NCBI RefSeq assembly: GCF_002843605.1 | Contig: NZ_CP025263.1 | Location: 4,865,501 to 4,929,500, forward strand | Source: Pseudomonas sp. S09G 359 | GTDB taxonomy: Bacteria > Pseudomonadota > Gammaproteobacteria > Pseudomonadales > Pseudomonadaceae | Direction of reading: 5' to 3' | DNA: 64,000 bases | Shown: positions 44,533-55,717 of the stretch, in pieces | How the letters are laid out: each line of letters starts with the position of its first letter | Numbering within the stretch: the first letter of the stretch is position 1 | Notes under the pieces: model-generated | Databases searched by the model: none | Seen by the model: the letters and a program-made list of their open reading frames with translations, nothing else | Told to the model about the DNA's origin: nothing | Program-made: the position numbers and the translations under genes

Positions 44533-44642
44533 AAATGTGGGAGGGCGGTGCGACGATTCGACTTGCCCCCCGATGGCGGTGGGTCAGTCATGAATGTATC
44601 AACTGACACTCCCCCATCGGGGGCAAGCCCCCTCCCACATTT
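44533..44642. repeat. REPIN with one expanded arm, abutting the fliJ stop
   Basis: The right arm is the normal REP (ATCGGGGGCAAGCCCCCTCC). The left arm carries about 15 extra bases (GGTGCGACGATTCGA) inside the palindrome, so the hairpins are unequal. The element's right end coincides with the fliJ stop codon at 44641-44643. Confidence 0.88.
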
Positions 44643-45090
44643 AGAACTGCGACTGGCGGGGAAGACGTTGGGATAATTCGTCGAGCAGCTTTTGCTCGCG
44701 CTTGTCTTCAATTGCCCGGGCTTCGTCAATGTAGCGCTGCACCAGTTTGCGCAGGCCTTCAACGCGGGCGAAGGCTTCTTGCCAGCTCTCGCGAGCCTTG
44801 TCGAGGTTGTTCTGGTGCCAGGCCAGGCTTTGGCGCTGCTGGCCGACGGCGGTTTCCAGTTGGTTGAGAAAGCCCTGATAACCCATCAGCCACTGGCCCG
44901 ACACGCCTTTGGTGCCACGCTCGATCCATTGTTCCTGGTATTCGGCGCGAAAGCGCTCAAGGTCGCCCAGCTTGCTTTCCGCCAAACGGACTTGGCCCTG
45001 GAAATAACCGAGGCGCTGCACCGCGGTTTTTTCGGCCTTTTCGGCCATGTCGACCACCGGGGCCAGGCGTGAAGAGCGGGTGCTGGCCAT
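44641..45090 (-). CDS. fliJ: Flagellar export chaperone/stalk FliJ
   Basis: This 149-aa coiled-coil protein begins MASTRSSRLAPVVDMAEKAE; the rest is heptad-rich, the right length for FliJ, and ends LPRQSQF. It links the FliI ATPase to FlhA. It lies 3 bp after fliI; its stop is followed directly by a REPIN. Confidence 0.92.
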   Translation of the reverse strand: MASTRSSRLAPVVDMAEKAEKTAVQRLGYFQGQVRLAESKLGDLERFRAEYQEQWIERGTKGVSGQWLMGYQGFLNQLETAVGQQRQSLAWHQNNLDKARESWQEAFARVEGLRKLVQRYIDEARAIEDKREQKLLDELSQRLPRQSQF

Positions 45091-45093
45091 GGC

Positions 45094-46452
45094 TTAGCCG
45101 CCTGGCGCCGGGGCGAAGATCGAGCCCAGGTGCGCTTCGCTTTCACCCATGCTGATCTTGTCGTTGAGGCCCTGGCGCAAGTAGGTCACCAACTGCGGTT
45201 GCAGGGCGATAGCCAGGTCGGTTTCGCGGTCACCGCCGGCCACATAGGCGCCCACGCTGATCAGGTCGCGGCTCTGTTGATAACGCGACCACAACTGCTT
45301 GAAATGCTGCGCGCGGGCCATGTGCTCCGGCGTGACCACCGCCGGCATCACCCGGCTGATGGAGGCTTCGATGTCGATGGCCGGGTAGTGCCCCTCTTCC
45401 GCCAGGCGCCGCGACAGCACGATGTGGCCGTCGAGTACGCCCCGCGCCGAGTCGGCAATCGGGTCCTGCTGGTCATCGCCTTCGGACAGCACGGTATAGA
45501 ACGCGGTGATCGAGCCACCGCCCGCCTCGGCATTACCGGCGCGCTCCACCAGCTTCGGCAGCTTGGCGAACACTGACGGCGGGTAACCCTTGGTAGCCGG
45601 CGGCTCGCCGATGGCCAAGGCGATTTCCCGCTGGGCCTGGGCAAAACGCGTGAGCGAGTCCATCAGCAACAGGACATTCTTGCCCTTGTCGCGAAAATAT
45701 TCGGCGATCCGCGTGCAGTACATCGCAGCGCGCAAACGCATGAGTGGCGCGTCATCCGCCGGGGAGGCGACGACGACCGAACGCTTGAGCCCTTCTTCGC
45801 CGAGGCTGTGCTCGATGAACTCCTTCACCTCGCGGCCGCGCTCACCGATCAACCCGACCACAATGATGTCGGCTTCGGTAAAGCGGGTCATCATGCCCAG
45901 CAACACCGATTTACCCACGCCGGTACCGGCAAACAGGCCCAGACGCTGGCCACGGCCGACCGTCAATAAGCCGTTGATGCTGCGAATGCCCACATCCAGC
46001 GGCACGCTGATGGGGTTGCGGTTGAGCGGGTTGATGGTGGGACCATCCATCGGCACCCAGTCTTCGGCCTTCATGCCGCCCTTGCCGTCCAGCGCGCGGC
46101 CGGCGCCGTCGAGGACGCGGCCGAGCATACTCATGCCCATAGGCAGGCGACCGGTATCAGCCAGCGGCACTACGCGAGCACCAGGGGCGATGCCGGCCAG
46201 GCTGCCCACGGGCATCAGGAAAATCTTGTTGCCGGAAAAGCCCATCACTTCGGCTTCGACCTGCACCGGGTGGTAGCTGTCGTCGTTGATCACCATGCAG
46301 CGGCTGCCCATGGCGGCGCGCAGGCCCTCGGCTTCGAGGGTCAGGCCGACCATGCGCAACAGGCGCCCTTCGAGAATCGGCTGGCCAGGCAATTCGGTGG
46401 CTTCGACATAGCCGCCGAGGCGCTTGGCGAAGCTGGTGCGGTCAAGGCGCAT
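45094..46452 (-). CDS. fliI: Flagellar export ATPase FliI
   Basis: This 452-aa F1-beta-like ATPase has Walker [16 protein letters not shown], the sensor stretch [17 protein letters not shown] and Walker [21 protein letters not shown]. It energises substrate unfolding for export. It overlaps fliH by 11 bp. Confidence 0.95.
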   Translation of the reverse strand: MRLDRTSFAKRLGGYVEATELPGQPILEGRLLRMVGLTLEAEGLRAAMGSRCMVINDDSYHPVQVEAEVMGFSGNKIFLMPVGSLAGIAPGARVVPLADTGRLPMGMSMLGRVLDGAGRALDGKGGMKAEDWVPMDGPTINPLNRNPISVPLDVGIRSINGLLTVGRGQRLGLFAGTGVGKSVLLGMMTRFTEADIIVVGLIGERGREVKEFIEHSLGEEGLKRSVVVASPADDAPLMRLRAAMYCTRIAEYFRDKGKNVLLLMDSLTRFAQAQREIALAIGEPPATKGYPPSVFAKLPKLVERAGNAEAGGGSITAFYTVLSEGDDQQDPIADSARGVLDGHIVLSRRLAEEGHYPAIDIEASISRVMPAVVTPEHMARAQHFKQLWSRYQQSRDLISVGAYVAGGDRETDLAIALQPQLVTYLRQGLNDKISMGESEAHLGSIFAPAPGG

Positions 46453-47206
46453 CGGGGGCGTCCAGGTCCACGCTCAGGTCGGGTTCCGCCGGGTTCAGCA
46501 CCTGCTCATGCACTTGATCGAGCAGCTTGGCCATGATCTGGCTGATACGGGTTTCCACCGTCGCATCGATGCGGCTGTGTTCGGTTTCGACGCGGCAACC
46601 ACCCGGCTGCAGCGCCGCGTCCTCGACGATGCGCCAGGTTTCTTCATGGCGCTCGCGCAGGGCTTTGACCTGTTCGAAATCCTGCGGGTTGATGTACAGC
46701 CGCACATTGCCGACGCCCAGGGGCAGCAGCTTGAGGGCTTCGCGCATGACGCTTTCGATATGGCTGGAATCGAGCACCAGTTCGCGCTGGATCACTTGGC
46801 GGGCGATGTGCTCCACCAGGTGCACCATGGCTTTTTCGATCTGCGAATCCTGTTCGGCGATCGGGTCGAAGAGCCCGCCCATCAAGCGTTCCAGGCTGGC
46901 CAGCTTGACGCTCAGGGCTTCCTCGGCTTCCTGGCGGACCTTGAGCGTGGTGGCCCGAAAACCGTCTTTTTCGCCGGCGGCAAAGCCTTCGTTGTAGGCC
47001 TCCTGGCGGATGCTTTCCAACTCTTCCAGGGTCAGTGGCTGGACTTCGTCCAGCGGCACTTCTTCCATTTCCACCGGCGGTTCTTCGACCGGCTCGGGTT
47101 CGGGCTCAGGCACATGCGGGTCGAAACTGGGCAACGACCAGATATCGAACCCACCCACGTCCCGTGCGCGAATCAGATCGCTGGGCGCCTCATCTTTGTT
47201 CGACAT
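46442..47206 (-). CDS. fliH: Flagellar export regulator FliH
   Basis: This 254-aa protein has an acidic Pro/Glu-rich N-terminal third ([20 protein letters not shown]), a coiled coil and a C-terminal FliH/V-ATPase E-like domain ([36 protein letters not shown]). It binds FliI and the C-ring. It is 10 bp after fliG. Confidence 0.92.
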   Translation of the reverse strand: MSNKDEAPSDLIRARDVGGFDIWSLPSFDPHVPEPEPEPVEEPPVEMEEVPLDEVQPLTLEELESIRQEAYNEGFAAGEKDGFRATTLKVRQEAEEALSVKLASLERLMGGLFDPIAEQDSQIEKAMVHLVEHIARQVIQRELVLDSSHIESVMREALKLLPLGVGNVRLYINPQDFEQVKALRERHEETWRIVEDAALQPGGCRVETEHSRIDATVETRISQIMAKLLDQVHEQVLNPAEPDLSVDLDAPDAP

Positions 47207-47216
47207 CAGGGGCGCC

Positions 47217-48236
47217 TTAAATCATTTCTTCGCCGCCCTTCCCACCGAGAACGATTTCTCCGGCTTCGGCCATACGGCGGGCAATGGTGAGAATTTCTTT
47301 CTGTGCGGTTTCCACGTCGCTGACGCGCACCGGGCCCTTGGCCTCCAGGTCGTCGCGCAACAGTTCGGACGCACGCTTGGACATGTTCTTGAAGATCTTC
47401 TCTTTGACGCCTTCGTCGGAGCCCTTGAGTGCCAGCACCAACACGTCGGACGAGACCTCGCGCAGCAGCGCCTGGATGCCACGGTCGTCGACATCGGAGA
47501 GGTTGTTGAACACGAACATAAGGTCTTCGATCTGGCCGGACAGGGTGTCGTCGATCTCGCGGATCGAGTCCATCAACTGGCCTTCGACCGAGCTGTCGAG
47601 GAAGTTCATGATGTCGGCCGCGCGCTTGATACCACCCAAGGTGGTCCGCGAGGCATTCGAGTTGCCGGAGAATTGCTTCTCCAGAATCGTGTTGAGTTCT
47701 TTCAGGGCCGCCGGCTGCACCGTGTTCAGCGACGACACGCGCAGGATGATGTCCAGGCGCACTTTATGGTCGAAGTGGCCGAGCACTTCACCGGCCTGGT
47801 CCGGGTCGAGGTACGCGACGACGATGGCCTGGATCTGCGGGTGCTCATAGCGGATCACGTCGGCCACGGCGCGCGGCTCCATCCACTTGAGGCTATCGAG
47901 GCCGCTGGTGTTGCCACCCAGCAGGATGCGGTCGATCAGGCCGTTGGCCTTGTCTTCGCCCAAGGCCGAGGTGAGCATCTTGCGGATGTAGCTGTCGGAG
48001 CCGACGCCCAGGCTGGTCTGGTCGCCGACGATCTCGACGAACTCGCTCATCACCTGCTCGACTTGCTCGCGGTGCACATTGCGCATTTGCGCCATGGCCA
48101 CGCCCACCCGCTGGACCTCTTTAGGGCCCATGTGGCGCAGCACTTGGGCGGCGTCGGTTTCACCGAGGGACAGCAGCAGCACAGCGGCTTTGTCGACCTT
48201 GGTGAGTTTGGCAACAGCGGCTCGATTATCACTCAT
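47217..48236 (-). CDS. fliG: Flagellar motor switch protein FliG
   Basis: This 339-aa protein has three domains. The C-terminal torque helix carries DLMFVFNNLSDVDDRGIQAL with the charged residues that meet the stator. The N-terminal part binds FliF (VDKAAVLLLSLGETDAAQVL). It overlaps fliF by 8 bp. Confidence 0.95.
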   Translation of the reverse strand: MSDNRAAVAKLTKVDKAAVLLLSLGETDAAQVLRHMGPKEVQRVGVAMAQMRNVHREQVEQVMSEFVEIVGDQTSLGVGSDSYIRKMLTSALGEDKANGLIDRILLGGNTSGLDSLKWMEPRAVADVIRYEHPQIQAIVVAYLDPDQAGEVLGHFDHKVRLDIILRVSSLNTVQPAALKELNTILEKQFSGNSNASRTTLGGIKRAADIMNFLDSSVEGQLMDSIREIDDTLSGQIEDLMFVFNNLSDVDDRGIQALLREVSSDVLVLALKGSDEGVKEKIFKNMSKRASELLRDDLEAKGPVRVSDVETAQKEILTIARRMAEAGEIVLGGKGGEEMI

Positions 48237-50007
48237 CTGCGTTGATCCACTCTTTCACGACCTGGGCCACACGGCCCGGGTCTTCTGCCACCAGACTTTT
48301 GATTGCGTTCAACTGAGCGTCGTAGCCTTCGCTCGGGCTTGGCAACAGGATGCTTTGCGGGCCGCCAAGGCTGACGCGGTCGTTGGCCAGTTCGCCATCC
48401 AGGCCGCCCATGCCGCCCAATTCCACGTCGCTGCCACCAAACGCGGCCAGTTGCTTCTTGCCGTTGCCGGTGATGTTGTTGAGCACCGGGCGCAGCACAC
48501 CGAATACCAGTACCAGGATGAACAACACACCCAGCACTTGCTTGACGATGTCCCAGAACCACGGCTGCGAGTAGAACGCAGGTTCGGCGATCACTTCACC
48601 GCGCTCGGCGGAGAACGGCATGTTGATCACGCTGACGCTGTCACCACGGCTGGCGTCGAAACCGACGGCGTCCTGCACCAGGCGGGTGAAGCGCGCCAAT
48701 TCGTCGGCGCTCCACGGCGCACGGGTAACCGCGCCATCCGCCGGGTTGACCTTGACCTGGTCATCCACCACCACCGACACCGACAGGCGATTGACGCGGC
48801 CCTGTTGCTGCTTGGTGTGGCTGATGGAACGGTCGAGTTCGAAGTTCTTGGTCGACTGGTTACGTTTGTCCGCCGGGTACGGGGCGAGCATCGGCTGGCC
48901 GGTAGCCGGGTCCATGATCTGCTGGCCGTTGGCGTCCAACAGTGGCTGGCCAGGCTGGATCGCGCCCGCGGTGGCTGCGGCGCCGCCGGTGGTTTGCGGC
49001 GCCGAAGCCGGCGCCGGTGGCTGGTTGCTCAGGGCACCCGGCACACCTTGCGGGCCATTGCTGGCGGTACGTTGTTCGCTGGTGGACTGCTCGCTGCGCA
49101 GGGCGGGCTGGTCCGGGTTGAACTGTTCGGAGGTCGACTCGACGGCGCTGAAGTCCACGTCGGCGGACACTTCAGCCTTGTAGCGGTCGTTGCCCAGTAC
49201 CGGTTGCAGGATGTTGTGCACGCGCTGGGTGAGCATGCTCTCCATGCGGCGGCTGTAGTCGAACTGCTTGCCGGCCTGGGTCAGCGCGGAGTTTTCGGCC
49301 ATGTCGGACAGCAGGTTGCCCTTCTGGTCGACCACGGTGATCTGCGACTTGCTCAGCTCCGGCACGCTGGTGGCCACCAGGTTGACGATCGCCAGCACCT
49401 GGCCAGGCTCCAGGGAGCGGCCAGAGAACAACTCGACCAGGACCGAAGCACTTGGCTTGCGCTCATCGCGCACAAACACCGAGCTTTTCGGGATGGCCAG
49501 GTGCACGCGGGCACCCTTGACGTTATTCAAGCTGGAGATGGTGCGGGCCAGCTCGCCTTCGAGGCCACGACGGTAGCGGGTGGCTTCCATGAACTGGCTG
49601 GTACCCAGGCCCTGGTCCTTGTCGAGGATTTCAAAACCGATATTGCTGTCGGACGGGGTTACGCCGGCGGCGGCGAGTTTCATGCGTGCACGGGCCACGT
49701 CGTCGGCCTTGACCAGCAGGGCGCCGGAGTTGGGCTCCACGGTGTAGGCGATGTCGGCGGCAGCCAGGGTTTCCATGATCTGCTTGGAATCCATGCCGGC
49801 CAGGCTGCCGTACAGCGGGCGGTAATCAGGTTGCTGTGACCACAGCACCACGGCAAAACCAATCGCCACGCTGGCAGCCAGGCCGACCATCAGGCCCACC
49901 TGACGCAGCATGGTCATTTCCGAGAGGTTTTCCAGGAACGACAGGCCAAACAGTGGCGGCTTGCCTTCTGCCTTGGCGGGTACGTTGTCCACGACTGCTT
50001 CTGCCAT
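48229..50007 (-). CDS. fliF: Flagellar MS-ring protein FliF
   Basis: This 592-aa protein has an N-terminal membrane helix (about 34-52), ring-building motifs (RYRRGLEGELARTISSLNNV, GARVHLAIPKSSVFVRD), a disordered Gln/Ala/Pro middle (about 300-370), a second membrane helix (IVKQVLGVLFILVLVFGVLR) and a C-terminal FliG-binding tail (DPGRVAQVVKEWINADE). It is the basal-body foundation. Confidence 0.95.
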   Translation of the reverse strand: MAEAVVDNVPAKAEGKPPLFGLSFLENLSEMTMLRQVGLMVGLAASVAIGFAVVLWSQQPDYRPLYGSLAGMDSKQIMETLAAADIAYTVEPNSGALLVKADDVARARMKLAAAGVTPSDSNIGFEILDKDQGLGTSQFMEATRYRRGLEGELARTISSLNNVKGARVHLAIPKSSVFVRDERKPSASVLVELFSGRSLEPGQVLAIVNLVATSVPELSKSQITVVDQKGNLLSDMAENSALTQAGKQFDYSRRMESMLTQRVHNILQPVLGNDRYKAEVSADVDFSAVESTSEQFNPDQPALRSEQSTSEQRTASNGPQGVPGALSNQPPAPASAPQTTGGAAATAGAIQPGQPLLDANGQQIMDPATGQPMLAPYPADKRNQSTKNFELDRSISHTKQQQGRVNRLSVSVVVDDQVKVNPADGAVTRAPWSADELARFTRLVQDAVGFDASRGDSVSVINMPFSAERGEVIAEPAFYSQPWFWDIVKQVLGVLFILVLVFGVLRPVLNNITGNGKKQLAAFGGSDVELGGMGGLDGELANDRVSLGGPQSILLPSPSEGYDAQLNAIKSLVAEDPGRVAQVVKEWINADE

Positions 50008-50023
50008 GACTTAAATCTCGTCC

Positions 50024-50353
50024 TTAAACCGGCATCTGCATGATGTCTTGATAGGCTTGAACCAACTTGTTACGCACTTGGGTCAGGGCCTGGAACGAAA
50101 CGCTGGCCTTTTGCGAGGCGACCATCACATCGGTGAGGTCCACGCCGCTTTTGCCGATCTCAAACGCGTTGGCCAACTGGCTGGAGGCTTGCTGGGTGTC
50201 GCTGACTTTGTTGATGGCCTGGCCGAGCATGTCGGCGAAGCTGCTTTGGCCCAATTCCGGCGCTGGCGCGACGGATTTCGGTTGAGCCATGGCATCCATT
50301 TGCATGGAGCGCATATCCAACATCAACCGATTGAACTCAATACCCTGGCTCAT
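50024..50353 (-). CDS. fliE: Hook-basal body junction protein FliE
   Basis: This 109-aa protein has the FliE ending [20 protein letters not shown] and an early [15 protein letters not shown]. It joins MS ring and rod. It heads the fliEFGHIJ operon with an exact sigma54 promoter 62 bp upstream. Confidence 0.94.
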   Translation of the reverse strand: MSQGIEFNRLMLDMRSMQMDAMAQPKSVAPAPELGQSSFADMLGQAINKVSDTQQASSQLANAFEIGKSGVDLTDVMVASQKASVSFQALTQVRNKLVQAYQDIMQMPV

Positions 50354-50414
50354 GACCTTCTCTCTCCGACAACACGCAAATTTTTGACACTAGGCAGCGA
50401 TTACCAGGGGAAGT

Positions 50415-50430
50415 AGCAACAAGGGTGCCA
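50415..50430 (-). promoter_or_regulatory. Sigma54 promoter of the fliE operon
   Basis: The minus strand reads TGGCAC, CCTTG, TTGCT, an exact match to TGGCAC-N5-TTGCW. In P. aeruginosa, fliEFG belongs to the RpoN-dependent class activated by FleQ or FleR. Confidence 0.88.
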
Positions 50431-50452
50431 GCTCTGTATCAACTCGTAAGAA

Positions 50453-50476
50453 AAGGTGACAAAGCTTGTCAACCTT
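50453..50476 (-). terminator. Possible weak terminator after fleR
   Basis: AAGGTGACAA (50453-50462) pairs imperfectly with TTGTCAACCTT (50466-50476); on the minus strand the hairpin is followed by TTC rather than a clear U run. It lies 9 bp after the fleR stop. Confidence 0.35.
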
Positions 50477-50484
50477 GTTACCGG

Positions 50485-51861
50485 TTATGTGGCGAACAGA
50501 TACGCTTCCACATCCATCCCGGCATCCCGCATCTGCGCCAGCTTGTAGCGCAGGGTGCGCGGGCTGATGCCAAGGCGTTCGGCGGCCTCCTTGCGGCGGC
50601 CGCGCTCGGCGCGCAGCGTGTCGATGATCATCTGGAATTCGCGGCGGCGCAGGTCGTCGCCCAAGGCGCCGGCTGACTCGGCCTCCGCCACCACCGGCGC
50701 GGGCGCCAAGGTGGGGAGCGGCGCGGCCCCGCTGCCCATCGCCAGGCAGAAATCCTGGGGTTGGATCAGGCCGCCCTGCTGCAGGATCAGCGCGCGCTGG
50801 ATGGCGTTGTCCAATTCGCGCACATTGCCCGGCCATGGGTAGCTGATCAGGCAGGCCTGGGCCTCGGCCGACAGCCGCGCCTGGGCGTGCTTCATTTTTT
50901 TGACGTGATTGTTCAGCAGGCGCTCGGCCAACGGAATGATATCCGCCGGGCGCTCGCGCAACGGCCGCCAGGCCAGCGGAAACACCGACAGCCGGTAGAA
51001 CAAGTCTTCACGGAAGCGCCCCGCCGCTACTTCGCCGGCGAGGTCACGGTTGGTGGTAGCGACCACCCGGATATCCAGCTGGATCGGCTTGCGCGCGCCA
51101 ACGCGCTCCACTTCACGCTCCTGCAGCACGCGCAGCAATTTGGCCTGCAGGCCCAAGGGCATTTCCGAGATTTCATCGAGCAGGATGGTGCCGCCATCCG
51201 CCTGTTCGAACTTGCCCGCCTGGGCCGCAATGGCGCCGGTGAACGAGCCTTTTTCGTGACCGAACAGCGTGGCTTCGAGCATGTTGTCGGGGATCGCCGC
51301 GCAGTTAATGGCGATAAACGGTTGTTTGGCGCGGGTCGATTGCTGGTGGATATAACGCGCCAACACCTCTTTACCGGTGCCGGACTCGCCGGAAATCAAC
51401 ACGGTGGAATCACTGCGCGCCACGCGGGCCGCCAACTCGAGCAATTGCGCACTGGCCGGCTCGAAGGCTATGGGGCCCTCGCCTTCGCTGGCCGCGACCA
51501 CGCCCAGGGCATGGCGCGCCACCAACTCGATCAACGCTTTAGGTTCGAAGGGTTTGACCAGGTAATCCGCCGCGCCCTGGCGCATGGCATCCACCGCGCG
51601 CTCCACGGCGCCATGGGCGGTCATCAGCAATACCGGCAGTTGCGGCTGGCGCGCACGCAGCAGGCCGAGCAACTGGTGGCCGTCCATGCCGGGCATGTTC
51701 ACATCACTGACCACCAGGCTGAAGGTTTCCTGCTCCACCGCCTCCAAGGCGTCCTCGGCAGAACCGACCGCCCGGTAGTCATGGCCCGCCAACAGCAGCG
51801 TGTCAGCCAATGCTTCACGCAGGGCGCGATCGTCTTCCACCAACAGAACCTTGATAGCCAT
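50485..51861 (-). CDS. fleR: Sigma54-dependent response regulator FleR
   Basis: This 458-aa NtrC-type activator has a receiver (VLLVEDDRALREA, Asp53 in VVSDVNMPGMDG), an AAA+ domain (Walker [20 protein letters not shown], sigma54 loop GSFTGA in place of GAFTGA, Walker B ILLDEISEMP) and a Fis-type helix-turn-helix at the C-terminus (RRKEAAERLGISPRTLRYKL). It activates mid-stage flagellar genes after phosphorylation by FleS. It follows fleS by 7 bp. Confidence 0.94.
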   Translation of the reverse strand: MAIKVLLVEDDRALREALADTLLLAGHDYRAVGSAEDALEAVEQETFSLVVSDVNMPGMDGHQLLGLLRARQPQLPVLLMTAHGAVERAVDAMRQGAADYLVKPFEPKALIELVARHALGVVAASEGEGPIAFEPASAQLLELAARVARSDSTVLISGESGTGKEVLARYIHQQSTRAKQPFIAINCAAIPDNMLEATLFGHEKGSFTGAIAAQAGKFEQADGGTILLDEISEMPLGLQAKLLRVLQEREVERVGARKPIQLDIRVVATTNRDLAGEVAAGRFREDLFYRLSVFPLAWRPLRERPADIIPLAERLLNNHVKKMKHAQARLSAEAQACLISYPWPGNVRELDNAIQRALILQQGGLIQPQDFCLAMGSGAAPLPTLAPAPVVAEAESAGALGDDLRRREFQMIIDTLRAERGRRKEAAERLGISPRTLRYKLAQMRDAGMDVEAYLFAT

Positions 51862-51868
51862 TACTGTA

Positions 51869-53083
51869 TTACTCCGTGCTTGCCGCGCATGAAAACAGCG
51901 GCAAGGTCATCAATGCACACGTGCCACGCCCCACGCGGGAACGCAGCTGCAATTCTCCCTGATGCGCACGTGCCACGGCCTTTACCACGGTCAGGCCGAG
52001 GCCGGTACCGTTGGTCTTAGTGGTAAAAAACGGTTCGCCCAAGCGTTGCAACACAGCAGGGTCGATGCCGCTGCCGCTGTCACTGATGCACAGGCGCAGG
52101 GTTTGCCCGCGGTGGTACAGGTGCACCTTGAGCCGCGCGCCGGGGCCACTGGCCTGGGTGGCGTTTTCGATCAGGTTGAGCAGCGCGCCCACCAGGGTGT
52201 CGCGGTTGCACAGCAACTCGCCGACATGGCTGTCGCATTGCCAACGCACCTGGGCGTCCGCGATGTGGGTGGCGGCAGCGGCTTGCAGCGCTTGCATCAG
52301 CTCGGCCGGCGTAAGGCGGTCGGTGAGCGGCAACTCGCCGCGGGCAAACACGAGCATGTCGCGCACCTGGTGCTCCAACTCATGCAGGCGCTCCTTGAGG
52401 CGGCCGGCAAAGCGCTGGTGGGTCGATGCTGGCAATTGCTCATCAGTCAAATGACTGGCGTAGATCAATGCCGCCGACAGCGGTGTGCGGATCTGATGCG
52501 CCAAAGAAGCGACCATCCGCCCCAGCGACGACAAACGTTCATGGCGCGCCAGTTGGTCTTGCAGGTGACGGGTTTCAGTCAGGTCGTTGAGCAGCACCAA
52601 CTGGCCCGGCTCCGCGTCCAGCGAGCGGGTGGCAATGGACAAGCGGCGGCCGTCTTTCAGGGAAATTTCGTGACCGTCGTCTTCACGCGGCGCGAAGCAG
52701 CGGGTGATGACTTCGCGCCACAGTTCGCCTTCCAGCGGCAGGCCGAGCATGTCGCAGGCGGCCGGGTTGGCTTCGCGCACACGGCCCTGGTCGTCAATCA
52801 CGATCACGCCACCAGGCAGCAGCGACAACAGGTTTTGCAGACGGTTGGCCAGGCGCTCTTTCTCGGCCAGCTCTTCCATGCGCTGGGCACTGACCACCGC
52901 CAACTCGCCTTTCAGCTCGGAAACCCGGGCTTCGAGCAGGCTGTAGGAGTCCGTCAATTGGCTCGACATCTGGTTGAACAGCGAAAAAGCCGTTTCAAGG
53001 CCCTGACGGCTCTGCTGTTCGACAGAAGGCAGCAACCCCGGAAGGGCTGGGCTGGAAGATTGCTGGGCGGCGTGGGGCATCAT
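51869..53083 (-). CDS. fleS: Flagellar sensor histidine kinase FleS
   Basis: This 404-aa soluble kinase has no membrane segment, a coiled coil at 40-80, a PAS domain at about 85-180, the H-box ASLAHQIRTPLSAALI with His196, and an HATPase (LLNLIENATQASGPG, DSGSGIDP, TNGTGLGLTVVKAVAR). It senses a cytoplasmic cue of flagellar assembly. It is preceded by a sigma54 promoter 50 bp upstream. Confidence 0.93.
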   Translation of the reverse strand: MMPHAAQQSSSPALPGLLPSVEQQSRQGLETAFSLFNQMSSQLTDSYSLLEARVSELKGELAVVSAQRMEELAEKERLANRLQNLLSLLPGGVIVIDDQGRVREANPAACDMLGLPLEGELWREVITRCFAPREDDGHEISLKDGRRLSIATRSLDAEPGQLVLLNDLTETRHLQDQLARHERLSSLGRMVASLAHQIRTPLSAALIYASHLTDEQLPASTHQRFAGRLKERLHELEHQVRDMLVFARGELPLTDRLTPAELMQALQAAAATHIADAQVRWQCDSHVGELLCNRDTLVGALLNLIENATQASGPGARLKVHLYHRGQTLRLCISDSGSGIDPAVLQRLGEPFFTTKTNGTGLGLTVVKAVARAHQGELQLRSRVGRGTCALMTLPLFSCAASTE

Positions 53084-53133
53084 GCTCTCTCGCTTGGCTG
53101 ACCGTCAGTTAAACGGAACGTTGCGAGGGCTGT

Positions 53134-53149
53134 AGCAATACCCGTGCCT
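53134..53149 (-). promoter_or_regulatory. Sigma54 promoter of fleSR
   Basis: The minus strand reads AGGCAC, GGGTA, TTGCT, one mismatch to consensus. The -24 side touches the U tract of the fleQ terminator. FleQ-dependent fleSR transcription is known in P. aeruginosa. Confidence 0.8.
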
Positions 53150-53179
53150 AAAAAAAAACCGCTGATTAATCAGCGGTTT
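53150..53179 (-). terminator. fleQ terminator
   Basis: ACCGCTGA, loop TTAA, TCAGCGGT then a run of T on the minus strand, 13 bp after the fleQ stop. Confidence 0.92.
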
Positions 53180-53191
53180 GTATTTTAGGCG

Positions 53192-54667
<1,476 letters not shown>

Positions 54668-54835
54668 GCAATAGCAACTTCCCTAGTCAATCGCTCTGCC
54701 CCAGAGTGAGGGCAATCGAGACGCCTGTAAGACTTCTTACCTTAGAGACGTCTGAAATCTGAAAACAGCACTAGTTAAGTCAAAAAAACTCGCGCAGTCA
54801 AATTTATGACGCGCATTCGGATTAACTGAGCCAGT

Positions 54836-55132
54836 TCAGCCGAACAGATGGTAAACCTTTGACGCGTTTTTCGCTTGGTTGATCTGCGACATCTCTTCAA
54901 AAATCGCCTGGCGTTCGCCAGTCGTCACTTCCAGCAACTGCTGATACACCGCCAGCAGGCTTTCCAGCTTCTCACGCAACGCATCCTCGTCCACCGGCGC
55001 CTCGCTGAGCACCTGCTCGATCACGTCGCGGCAGCCCAGGTCCAGCTCGCCGATGGCGTCCCAGTTACGGTCCGCCAGCGCGCCCATCAGCGCCTCGCGG
55101 GTTTCATCAATGCGTTGCAGTGCTTGGCTCAT
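54836..55132 (-). CDS. fliT: FliT-like flagellar chaperone
   Basis: This 98-aa helical protein begins MSQALQRIDETREALMGALA. Its size, composition and place directly after fliS match the FliT/FliT-like family that binds FliD. AGGAA precedes the ATG. The symbol is by position and length; sequence signatures in this family are weak. Confidence 0.75.
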   Translation of the reverse strand: MSQALQRIDETREALMGALADRNWDAIGELDLGCRDVIEQVLSEAPVDEDALREKLESLLAVYQQLLEVTTGERQAIFEEMSQINQAKNASKVYHLFG

Positions 55133-55173
55133 GACATATTCCTCAAGGCCCTCAGGCCCTTCTCTGCTGCGCC

Positions 55174-55578
55174 TTACTCGGTTACAGCCTGTGGCGCGGC
55201 GATAGCATCCCAGCCTTCTTTCACAGTAATCAGCAAACGCGCGACTTCGTCGATCATGTCGGCGTCGTTGTGCAGGTTCGCTTCCATCAGACGGTTGGTC
55301 ATGTACGCATACAGACTTTCCAACTGCTGGACGTAAGCCGGGTTGTCACTCTTCTCGGCATCCAGGCCGTCTCGCAGGCCGATCACGATGTCGATGGCCT
55401 TGCCGAGCATCAGGCCCTTGGCCGCGATGTCGCCGCGCGCCAGGGCGCCTTTGGCCTGGGCCATACGGTCCAGCCCGCCTTCCATCAGCATCTGCACCAG
55501 GCGATGTGGGCTGGCTTCAGAGATCTGAGCATGGGAATTGACCTTCTGGTATTGGCGAAGGGCTCTCATGGGATTCAT
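55174..55578 (-). CDS. fliS: Flagellin export chaperone FliS
   Basis: This 134-aa four-helix protein has the family segment ASPHRLVQMLMEGGLDRMAQ and ends EVARLLITVKEGWDAIAAPQ. It holds flagellin unfolded before export. GAGGTAG precedes the ATG at 55578. It is followed after 41 bp by fliT. Confidence 0.93.
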   Translation of the reverse strand: MNPMRALRQYQKVNSHAQISEASPHRLVQMLMEGGLDRMAQAKGALARGDIAAKGLMLGKAIDIVIGLRDGLDAEKSDNPAYVQQLESLYAYMTNRLMEANLHNDADMIDEVARLLITVKEGWDAIAAPQAVTE

Positions 55579-55672
55579 GTTTCTACCTCGTGACAGGCGA
55601 CAGCGAAAAGGATTCTAGTAACAAATATGTCGACGGGTTGGCAAAAAGCTTTAGCGCCAGTCGTCTCTGGAT

Positions 55673-55706
55673 AAAAAAAGCCAGGCAGTTTGCCTGGCCT
55701 TTTTTG
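55673..55706 (-). terminator. fliD terminator
   Basis: GGCCAGGCA, loop AACT, TGCCTGGC then TTTTTTT on the minus strand, just after the fliD stop. An A run on the other side could make it bidirectional. Confidence 0.92.
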
Positions 55707-55717
55707 CCTACCGTGGA

